Positions 21,089 through 29,835 of a stretch of 31,257 nt of DNA are shown piece by piece. The stretch comes from Zygnema cylindricum (Eukaryota > Streptophyta > Zygnematophyceae > Zygnematales > Zygnemataceae). The translations under genes and the position numbers were made by a program. The stretch covers positions 74,454 to 105,710 of the forward strand of contig JBBHKE010003218.1 in the NCBI GenBank assembly GCA_037447655.1, written 5' to 3'. Below the pieces are notes generated by a model, which saw nothing but the letters and a program-made list of their open reading frames with translations, had not been told where the DNA came from and did not search any database. How positions within the stretch are numbered: position 1 is the first letter of the stretch; every line of letters starts with the position of its first letter.

Positions 21089-22368
21089 TGTTGTGATATA
21101 AAAATTTTAGTACTCAGTAAATGGGTCAGCGAGAGGGGGATTAGTACTTAGAATATTTTTTGGTATACACACTTTAGTACTGACCCCTAATAGTGTTACT
21201 GTAGTATAAGGACAAAAGAGTGTACCGTACTTCTACAAAGACACGCGTCGGCATATGAGAATTTTGCAGGTATTTCAGAATGGCGCCGACACTCACATAC
21301 ACGTGTCAAATATCGAACGAGCGGATTCGCAAAATCAGACGGACGAAGTTTGGAACGGACATCAGGTAAATTTACTGTACGGATTCAGAATGGAACGTTG
21401 ATTCGAATCGGGTCGAAAGACGCGATTCGCGCTGGACCACAAATGACGAAGCCCGCCGTACGCACTCAGGTGCTTCGTACTGCACGACGACAGTCGGCTG
21501 GACTTATGTGAACCATGCTGACTAAGCATCGATTTGAAATGGGACCACAGATAATGACTTGGACGCGTGTCGTCCACCACAGAGATCTAATTTACATCTT
21601 AAGACAATCTGTGAATTCGGAATTAACTTGTACGGACGCTTACAGTCATTTGGATGGATTCGCCAATTGCTGACTAAGCAAGTGGCACAATTTATATACG
21701 ACCACTATTTGTATATATCTGAAACAACTGGTTTTTGTTTGTAGTGAATTCATTTTAGTGTTACAAGATTAAATTAGGATAAAAGTTACAAATAGGATTT
21801 TGGACGTACTTCCGTACAGTTGACGTACAGTGTCTTTATTAGTATAAAGTACTTAGTTACACGTGTAGTTCCTTGACTAGTGTAGGAATCAGTAGATGAC
21901 TCTGTGATTATAAATTGTAGGACTTAGTTTATTTTTAGTATCAGCTGAGTTTATCAAAGTAATGGCAGACCGTTTTTGTGCATCTTTGACCTGTCAGTGT
22001 GATCACTCTAATTGATATCTTGATATGAAACATTGTGTGGATGTTCTATGATATAGAAATAATATATGTCTGTAGTTTCATTCTGTTTTGCAATTTCTTT
22101 AGAATTCTGTGAGGAGTCTTCTTGGCTAGGTTGGTAAGCTGTCACCTAATTTTGGGAAACTTTGGAGCTCCTATCTTGTGGAATCCTTTGTGTATCAGGC
22201 AGTAACTTTGGGAGGTTATTTTGTCCGTTATATACTGCATACTGGTGCAGTTTGAACTACTTTTACTTATTCTGGAGATATCTGTGCTGTCTGAAACATA
22301 ACTGTTTTGGGGTAGCCTGTGGGTGTCTTCCGTAAGTAATCCATGGCTAAAATAGGCTATGGACAACA
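21089..22368 (+). repeat. 5' LTR of element 3
   Basis: Starts TGTTGTGATATAAAA and ends ATGGACAACA. A TATAAAT box at 21909-21915 is a plausible promoter. Near the end TCCATGGC pairs with GCTATGGA (one G-T pair) around TAAAATAG; here the gag ATG (22343) lies in the stem, not the loop. A palindromic GATTCGAATC (about 21401) resembles a B-box, but I see no A-box partner. ARGG hairpins are absent. Confidence 0.9.
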
Positions 22369-23325
22369 GGTTATGGGCCCAAGCCCATGGCTACCCATAT
22401 TCGATGGATCAAACTATCACTACTGGAGGTGTATGCTCGAGAGCTACTTGGAGATGATGGAGCTAATGGATATGGTGGATGGTACTCTAGCCGAAACATC
22501 AAGTGGATGGGAAAAAAAGAACCATGAGTGTTTAAGGGTTATCAAGAACTCCATGACTGAGAAACTGGTAATGCATATCTAAAGTTGAAAAATGCAGCTG
22601 ATCTATGGAAATGCCTAGAATGTAGGTATTCAAAGACTTCTTTGTATCACTTGTTTAGTAGTGCCACTAAACTTTTTGGATATAAGTATGTAGGCGGAAG
22701 TATGGTGGAATATTGTACTCGTATAGAAAGATTGTTTGCACAAAATGCTTTGGCATGAGGATGCATTACAGATGCTCAACAAGTTGTTTTATTAATGAGA
22801 GGATTACCCAGTGACTATAGAGATGCATCAAATAGAATAGCTCAAATAGATAAAAGGGATTTGAACTTAAGTCAAGCAATCCACATAGTGCTAGAGGAAG
22901 AAGATTGGAAAAAGTTTTTTGAGAGGAATATGGTGGTCTCTAAGTCTCAGTTTCAAAAAATTAGAAGTAATAGCGGAAATGGACCTAAAAATTGTTTTTA
23001 CTGCAATGATTTAGGACATACCTTCAGGGTATGTCCATCATATAAAAGTGCATGTGTTACAGAAAATTTTGGAGATGGATGGGACAACAATAAAGTTTTA
23101 CCCTCAACAAAGAGGGAACCAAGTGCTTTCATGAGCGAGGGACAAGCCTCAACCAATGACAAAAGGCTTACACTTTCGGTCGACAAATATGTTTACTTGC
23201 CGAGTGTTTATGATTTTCAGAATATGGTGAAAGAGGAAGGAAAGGGAAGATTTGCTGCACCAGAAAATGGAGTGGAGGAAGAAGTAACAGAAAAGGTTTT
23301 GTCTACTGTCAATGTTTTCCGATGA
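22343..23325 (+). pseudogene. gag: Gag of element 3, broken
   Basis: Starts at ATG 22343 in the LTR and reads through the primer site as MAKIGYGQQVMGPSPWLPIF, then FDGSNYHYWRCMLESYL, a typical copia gag N-terminus. A frameshift with stop near 22580 is followed by ADLWKCLECRYS and GGSMVEYCTRIERLF in the next frame, a TGA near 22756, then MRGLPSDYRDAS and the zinc knuckle CFYCNDLGHTFRVC. It ends at a TGA at about 23325. Gag in active relatives forms the particle and binds RNA; this copy is interrupted at least twice. Confidence 0.85.
22369..22381 (+). other. Half-tRNA(iMet) primer binding site of element 3
   Basis: GGTTATGGGCCCA follows the LTR end CA directly, identical to element 2. Its 3' part can fold with the next bases (ATGGGC-CCAA-GCCCAT, 22373-22388), which could mask the site in the RNA. 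Confidence 0.85.
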
Positions 23326-24172
23326 GATATTGGTGAGTGTCACAAACTTACAAAAAAAAGGGGTTATTGAAATAAGAGAAGTTAAAGGAAGTGAAGGGCA
23401 TCCGAAAATGAAAGTGGAAGAAACTGAAAATAGTGTGGTCACCAAAGATAGTGTGGAGAAAGAAGAGAGTGAAAAAGATTTGGTTTTTGTGACTCTCTCT
23501 TGTGATAGATTGGTGTGTGGAAATTACTTACAAGGGGTTGAGAATCTTGAAGAAAGAGGAGTAAAAAGAAGTGAAGTACACTTAAATTTGAATGCGAAAT
23601 ATTCTTAAGATATAGAACATACTGAACTGAAAACAAAACTGAAAGAAAGACCGAGAGAAGATGATAAGAAAATGAAGGGAGGAAGGAAGGAGAATGATGA
23701 GAGAGAAATGTTGGATTGGCACAAAATGGGAAAATACATATAGAAAATAGAAGGTGAATAGTGTCATTGAAGTGCAGAGGAATCAAAAAGAAAAACTTTA
23801 GGATAATAACTTTACACGAGAGTGGTAAAATTATGGGAAAAGACAAAAACATAGTGAGAAGGATCACACTTTCTAAAGGTAATGGGGAGGCAACTTATGG
23901 AAAAAGCACAAAGTCTATGAGGAGACCAGAATGTAGTAAGAAAACAAGAAGAAGATACAGATTACGTAAGACCAACTGGAGAAGAAACCAGCTCCACAGG
24001 CGACCACACAAAAGACCGGAAAAGCTATTTTTGAGGTGGACACACTGACACCTCCAAAGTGAAATATCATTGTTTAAACGGGAGAAAAATTGGAGTGGCT
24101 GAAAGTCTGACAAAATCTTAGAGTTGCTAGCATACGTATGCTTAAAACAAACACATCCAAAACTTAGGAGGA
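23326..24172 (+). pseudogene. Post-gag region of element 3, low-complexity coding relic
   Basis: Continues beyond gag in changing frames: a Lys/Glu/Val-rich stretch (23312-23608) and a Lys/Arg-rich stretch (about 23880-24048). It resembles the acidic tail after gag in element 1 and shows no enzyme motif. It ends at AGGAGGAG, a polypurine tract candidate at 24167-24174. Confidence 0.45.
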
Positions 24173-24213
24173 GTGTTGTTTTTATAAAGTTTTGGATGTT
24201 TAGTAGTAGAGGT

Positions 24214-25217
24214 TGTTGAAATTATTTTTATGTGGTATTTTCTAGGTCTAAATAGTTCAGTACAAAAAAAGAAAAGAAAAAGGCGGACAACCTGCCTCCA
24301 CCTCCTCTCTCTACCCACCATACTTGTTGTAGTCACTGAGGGATAGAGAGGGTGGTTGAGCCATGGTTGTCCTTGCTCAGCAGGCAGGACTAAAGAGTGA
24401 CTTAAGTCACTCTCAACAAAAGGTTGAGTCCGGCAAGACTCGAACCTCCGACCGGCAAAGTGCAGCGTAGCCGTTAGCTCTAACCAGTCTGTCGTAGAAA
24501 TGCGTTAAGAGATATAGGGTTCGATATTTATTTAAAGTATTGTATGGTTTTGAAATCAATAAACTGGAATTTGAACGAAGGAACATACAACTTGTTAAAA
24601 TTTAGTGTGGACGTTATTTCGCACGAAACAAATGAATCGGACATATGTTTAGACGGTTGACATTTAATGTTGGATTTAATCCGACGGCATATATCATCGC
24701 CAAGATCGCGGAATGGTCACTTTGGCTTTTATAGACGTGGCATGACTTGGCGCCGCGTGGAAGGATGACATTCGGTCGGGGGAATTCCAATGAATGTACG
24801 GACGAGTTGAAAAGTGACACGCGTCCACTCAGTGGCCTTGTCGTACACAAGCCATACAGAAAAGACATCGGCCGTAGTACCTTTCTGTAATTTACAGTCA
24901 TATGATTGGTTCGTACTTCAGTAGATAGGGGCTGTGAGAGGGGTTTAGGACTTAGGAAATTTGGTAAGCAGTCACCTCTCTCTAAGAGAGTTTTGTATAA
25001 AATTGGCATTTTTGCTGGCTTATAACTTATCGGTTGGTTGGCCGTTGTCGGTTATTCTTTTTGCTACGGACTCAGGGGAGTCCATACTGCACAAGGGTGC
25101 AGTCAAATTGTCAGTTTGCCTTCCTTGACAGCAGTGGTTGTGGCTTGAAGTGGGTTAGTTAAATACTATCTAGAGGCTTCTTGTATTCTGTGGTCCAATG
25201 GATGACATAGAATTTCA
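24214..25217 (+). mobile_element. Solo LTR nested in element 3
   Basis: 1004 bp, TGTTGAAATTATT to CATAGAATTTCA, with duplication GAGGT at 24209-24213 and 25218-25222. TATAAAAT at 24996-25003. Leader hairpins are GGACTC-AGGG-GAGTCC (25068-25083) and CTGCAC-AAGG-GTGCAG (25087-25102). The terminal hairpin (25185-25213) has GTC/GAC around CAATGGAT. Confidence 0.92.
24430..24500 (-). other. tRNA-like sequence antisense to the nested solo LTR
   Basis: On minus: CTGGTTAGAGC (GGTTAGAGC at 24477-24485) and the B-box GGTTCGAGTC (24437-24446), about 30 nt apart. It is homologous to the plus-strand module at 20650-20715, and again opposite to its LTR's sense. CCGG/CCGG pairing encloses the T-arm. Confidence 0.7.
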
Positions 25218-25342
25218 GAGGTTGTGAGAGGGAATTTCTGACCTAAGAATATTTTCTAAAGAACGTGCTTCAGTATGAACCTAAATTACAGTTGACAGCT
25301 CTGTAGACTTAGTGCAGTACAGAGTCTAAAGCTTTAGGCGAG

Positions 25343-26622
25343 TGTTGTGATATAAAAGCTTTAGTACTTAGTAAATGGGTCAGTGAGAGAGGGATTAGTA
25401 CTTAGAATATTTTTTGGTATACGCACTTTAGTACTGACCCCTAATAGTGTTACAATAGTATAAGGACAAAAGAGTGTATCGTACTTCTACAAGGACACGC
25501 GTCGGCATATGAGAATTTTGCAGGTATATCAGAATGGCGCCGACACTCACATACACTAGTCAAATATCGAACGAGCGGATTCGCAGAATCGGACGGACGA
25601 AGTTTGGACCGGACATCAGGTAAATTTACTGTACGGATTAAGTATGGAACGTTGATTCGAATCGTGTCGACGGACGCGATTTGCGCGGGACCACAAGTGA
25701 CGAAGCCCGCCGTACGCACTCAGGTGCTTCGTACCGCACAACAACAGTCGGCTGGACTTATGTGAACCATGCTGACTAAACATCGATTTGAAATGGGACC
25801 ACAGATAATGACTTGGACGCGTGTCGTCCACCACGAAGATCTAATTTAAATCTTAAGACGATCCGTGAATTCAAAATTGACTTGTACGGACGCTTACAGT
25901 CATTTGGACAGATTCCCCAATTGCTGACTAAGCAAGTGGCACAATTTATGTACGGCCACTATTTGTATATATCTGAAACAACTGGTTTTTGTTTGTAGTG
26001 AATTAAATTTAGTGTTACAAGATTAAATTAGGATAAAAGTTATAAATAGGGTTTTGGACGTACTTCCAGTACAGTTGACATACAGTGTCTTTATTAGTGT
26101 ATAGTACTTAGTTACACGTGTAGTTCCTTGAATAGTGTAGGAATCAGTAGATGACTCTGTGATTATAAATTGTAGGACCTAGTTTATTTTTAGTATCAGC
26201 TGAGTTTATCAAAGTAATGGCAGACCGTTTTTCTGCATCTTTGACCTGTCAGTGTGATCACTCTGATTGATATCTTGATATGAAACTTTGTGTGGATGTT
26301 CTATGATATAGAAACAATATATGTTTGTAGTTTCATTCTGTTTGCTGTTTCTTTAGAATAATGTGAGGAGTCTACCTGGCTAGGTTTGTAAGCTTTCAGC
26401 TGTTTTTAGGAAACTCTGGAGCTCCTATCTTGTGGAATCCTTTGTGTATCTGGTTTTAACTTTGGGAGGTTATAGTGTCCATTATATACTGCATACTGGT
26501 GCAGTTTGAACTACTTTTACTTATTGTGGAGATATCTGTGCTGTCTGAAACACAACTGTTTTGGGGTAGTCTGTGGGTGTCTTCTGTGAGTAATCCATGG
26601 CTGAAATAGGCTATTGACAACA
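25343..26622 (+). repeat. 3' LTR of element 3
   Basis: 1280 bp, TGTTGTGATATAAAA to TTGACAACA, followed by TACAA. Same length as the 5' LTR with scattered substitutions of a few percent by eye. Confidence 0.92.
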
Positions 26623-26627
26623 TACAA

Positions 26628-27602
26628 CCCCGAAAAAGTGTTCGGGAAACTTGTTGATGGTCCTCAAAATGAGGTTTTTTCTCCGTGGGCTAGGTTCTCG
26701 CCGATCATCCAATCGATTACTCACATGAATGTCTTCTAATTTAAATAGCTCTAGCCGCCGGAAATAGTGCGAACATTAAGTGTACACTTTCGCGGTAACA
26801 AAGAAGAATACTCAATCCAAACTACAAAATTCCATAAAATTACCTTAGAATACTGCTATCTTTTACTCATAGTTGTTCACACCGTTTAGTGCAAGCGATT
26901 TAATCGCGACGAATTATACGCAACGCACGCATTAAAAGTTTTGAAAAATTTGTAAAAATTGTTAATGAATTTTCGTCCGTACTATTCCGTACATGTAAAC
27001 AAAAATGAATTTTACATATACCACTGTTTGTAAGTGTTCTATGGCGGCTTCTTTAAAAAAAAAAAATCAAGACGTTCGTACATTTTTCAAACTTACCGCG
27101 CGTAAATAGTGTGACATTTCAACGTCTCTTTTCGAAAAGTTGCGTACATTTTCGAAAAAATTATGTACATGTTCCGTGAAATTTCTGTTCAGTTTACACA
27201 GGTCTAACGTATGTTTTCGTCAAATTCGGTACATTATCGTAGAAATTCGTACATCTTACGGGAAACGCTTTATTTTTTACGTAAATTGTCCCTTCAGTTT
27301 ACCGGACAGAAAGTACATTGCGATTTTTTTGCGATTTTTTTGGCAGTCACGAATTATACATTTCAATCAGAAAAAAAGGAAAAAATCGCGCGATTTGAAC
27401 AACGACGCCTTTACTCCAACTTGTATATTTCCTACGATTTTTAAACCCACAAGTGCGTCACCTGGCAGACGCTGTCAAAATACAACATCCACACTTGGAA
27501 TAGCGTTATGGCAGACGTTGTCAAAATACAACATCCACACTTGGAATAGCGTTTAAGCCAGCTCAACGTATACATTACAAAGTAGACACACCATTTGGTG
27601 TC
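26628..27602. other. AT-rich DNA with degenerate CGTACAT repeats
   Basis: No gene recognised. Between about 26985 and 27320 the motif CGTACAT followed by T/C-rich and CG(A/T/G)GAAA sequence recurs at least six times at irregular spacing. Open frames here (27140-27556) reflect the repeat, not a protein family I know. Confidence 0.4.
27465..27555. repeat. Two tandem copies of a 46-bp unit
   Basis: GCAGACGCTGTCAAAATACA at 27465 recurs as GCAGACGTTGTCAAAATACA at 27511; the units differ by very few bases. Confidence 0.9.
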
Positions 27603-27808
27603 TAAGGGTGTCGTTCCATCAGGCGAAAAGTGGCGTAGTTTACATAAATCTCCGACCCTCCGTACTAAATCGTACCGCCTATTTTGTTTTAATTCGAAAA
27701 AAACAACATTACAGAGAATCTTGCCGATACTCTCCGAAGGTCTTGGAGGTAATACTGGCCGTCGGATGTTCATCTCCGACGAGTTCGCTTCATTTTTTTC
27801 TGTAACTG

Positions 27809-27835
27809 TCAACCCACCTTGAGGAGGTGGGTTGA
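27809..27835. repeat. Perfect 11-bp hairpin in element alpha
   Basis: TCAACCCACCT pairs with AGGTGGGTTGA around TGAGG; a second overlapping copy lies at about 27854-27880. It corresponds in position to the long palindrome at 30029-30070 in element beta. Confidence 0.85.
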
Positions 27836-27871
27836 TACAGAAAAAAAACCGTGTCAACCCACCTTGAGGAG

Positions 27872-28634
27872 GTGGGTTGAGGAGGTGGGTTGATACAGAA
27901 AAAAAAACCGTGACACGCTGGAAGATTAAGCTACGTGTCATGTGTAGAAACTAATGGTTTTAAAGTATTTTCTAGGTCTGAATAGAAATAAAGAAGCCGA
28001 GGCAGTCTACCTCTAACTTCTCTCTCCAACTCTCAAACTTGTCGCAGTCACTGAGAAATTGGAGAGGAAGCTAGAGCCATGGCTACCTAGGCTATCCTGA
28101 GGTTTACGCGAAATTTATACTAGTTTAGGGATTATTTACTAAAAAGGATATGCCGGCCACAGGATTTGATCCTGTTACCTGCCGGCCGTCAGATAGTAGA
28201 TAGCCGGTAGCCTTAGCCGTTAGGTCTAGAAGTAGTCTTACGTAATATATAGTGGGTTGAGGAGGTGGGTTGATACAGAAAAAAAAAACCGTGACACGCT
28301 GGAAGATTAAGCTACGTGTCATGTGTAGAAACTAATGGTTTTAAAGTATTTTCTAGGTCTGAATAGAAATAAAGAAGCCGAGGCAGTCTACCTCTAACTT
28401 CTCTCTCCAACTCTCAAACTTGTCGCAGTCACTGAGAAATTGGAGAGGAAGCTAGAGCCATGGCTACCTAGGCTATCCTGAGGTTTACGCGAAATTTATA
28501 CTAGTTTAGGGATTATTTACTAAAAGGGATATGCCGGCCACAGGATTTGATCCTGTTAACTGCCGGCCGTCAGATAGTAGATAGCCGGTAGCCTTAGCCG
28601 TTAGGTCTAAAAGTAGTCTTACGTAGTATATAGT
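27872..28634. repeat. 381-bp tandem duplication
   Basis: Unit 1 (27872-28252) and unit 2 (28253-28634) are nearly identical. Each contains the hairpin edge, the LTR target flank and the first about 310 bp of the solo LTR. The junction sits at a short shared GTGGG/AGT microhomology, so it arose after LTR insertion. Confidence 0.92.
28159..28230 (-). other. tRNA-like module in the duplicated LTR start
   Basis: On minus: CTAACGGCTAAGGCTACCGG as A-box region, then a perfect T-arm ACAGG-ATCAAAT-CCTGT (28159-28175), itself enclosed by GCCGGC pairs. A second copy from the tandem duplication lies at about 28540-28611. Antisense to the LTR. Confidence 0.65.
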
Positions 28635-29372
28635 ACGATATTAATTTAAACATTAATACGTAGGTTAAATCATTTAACTATAACTGTGTACGGTTTACAT
28701 AGATCCGGTAATGTATAAGTACGGAATACGGTACCTGCACAAAATCAATACCGCGCATTTTATTTCGTAAGTGAAACGAATACCGCGCATGTATTTATTA
28801 CGGCTACGATTAAATTAGATTCTAATCGGACGGCCGGAATTAGCGCCGAGATCGCGGAAGAAGATTTCGGCGGTTTGTGGTCATCTCCACATCGGATGAC
28901 GCGTGGCGAAATTACATTGGATCGTGGAATCTCCGGAGATTATGGCACCGAATCCGGATATGACATGTGTCGACATTTGGGACATGTCGTACAATGTTCG
29001 TACATAAAGTACACCGGCAGATGTACTTTTGCGTACGGAACTGTATTCTGATTGGTTCCGTACATCAGTAGATAGAGTCTGTGAGAGAGATAGGACTTAG
29101 AAAAATTAGGAGATAGGACCCTCTCTCCCAGAGAGCTTCTGTACAAAAGGTCAACTTTGACCCTTCATAACTTACTGCTCAGGGGAGCAAATTCAGAGAT
29201 TCTTTTTGCTATCGACTCAGGGGAGTCTTGTCTTCACAGGGGTGAAGGTGGTCAGAGTTTTTATCTGCCAGGGTGGCAGTTATTCTTGCTTAAACACAAA
29301 GGGGTCAGGATTATCCTAGAGGCTTCTTAGAAGCTGTCCACTCTGAGGACTTATGGAGGTCTCAGAGTTTCA
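28324..29372 (+). mobile_element. Solo LTR inserted in element alpha
   Basis: 1049 bp from TGTAGAAACTAATGG to CAGAGTTTCA, duplication TCATG at 28319-28323 and 29373-29377; a partial copy of its start is at 27943-28252. Leader hairpins: TGCTC-AGGG-GAGCA (29176-29189), GACTC-AGGG-GAGTC (29214-29227), CTTCAC-AGGG-GTGAAG (29232-29247), CTGCC-AGGGT-GGCAG (29265-29279), GCTTC/GAAGC near 29325, and the terminal hairpin CTCTGAG/CTCAGAG (29341-29367) with ATG in its loop. This is the clearest array in the window. Confidence 0.9.
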
Positions 29373-29835
29373 TCATGATGGAAAACCAATGAAAAATCTT
29401 AAAATTTGCACATGACACGCGCTTTCCAAAATACAACCGAAAATAAAAACGAAATTTCATAACATTCCCTCGTCACCCTATTTTCGGTAACTATTGTTCG
29501 TCACACTATTTCTCTCAAAGAACTTTCGTTTTGTTCGAAAACTAAAACCCAAAAAAATAAGTTGGCGTACAAACTGGCGTCTGCAAAAAGTATAAAAGTT
29601 TTGTCGTATGATTACTTTGTACGCAGGTACATGGTACCCAAGTCAAGATTTGAAGTTAAGTTTGTCGGTGCTAAAAATATGAAAGATATTCAATATCGGA
29701 TCGTAGCTTGCGTGGCGCCATTCAATTTAGAACACGTGGCTTAAAGACTCTACGTGATGGAACATCAACCCAATCGACCCGCTCTGTAAAGTTTGCCGTA
29801 CAAATACAGAAAAGTATGATGAAACTTCACCCTTA

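Larger units (their letters stand above)
24175..25342 (+). repeat. Diverged second U3 start in element 3, split by a solo LTR
   Basis: After AGGAGGAG comes TGTTGTTTTTATAAAG at about 24175, which together with 25218-25290 aligns loosely with the first about 100 bp of the element 3 LTR (GTGAGAGGGAATT ... CCTAAGAATATTTTCT versus GCGAGAGGGGGATT ... CTTAGAATATTTTTT). The intact 3' LTR begins only at 25343. This looks like an older or partial U3 next to the real one. Confidence 0.5.
21089..26622 (+). mobile_element. Element 3: gag-only copia-type retrotransposon with nested solo LTR
   Basis: Target duplication TACAA at 21084-21088 and 26623-26627. Both LTRs are 1280 bp and unrelated in most of their length to those of elements 1 and 2. 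Inside are the half-tRNA primer site, a decayed gag, acidic and basic low-complexity sequence, a purine tract AGGAGGAG (24167-24174), a diverged U3-like stretch, and a solo LTR of the other family. No protease, integrase or RT motif was found, so it is non-autonomous. Confidence 0.9.
27606..29832. mobile_element. Palindrome-bearing inverted-repeat element alpha, interrupted
   Basis: Left end GGGTGTCGTTCCATCAG after TAA (27603-27605); right end CTTCACCC before TTA (29833-29835). It is homologous to the next element throughout. Without the solo LTR and its duplication it would be about 0.79 kb. TWA flanks and GGG ends suggest PIF/Harbinger (Tourist-like) non-autonomous elements, but that superfamily call is tentative. 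No transposase. Confidence 0.5.

Noticed and set aside
23439-23867. 142-aa minus frame rich in Phe, Leu and Ser
   Set aside because: Antisense shadow of the purine-rich post-gag region of element 3.
27465-27555. CRISPR array
   Set aside because: Only two adjacent units with no spacers, in plant-like DNA.
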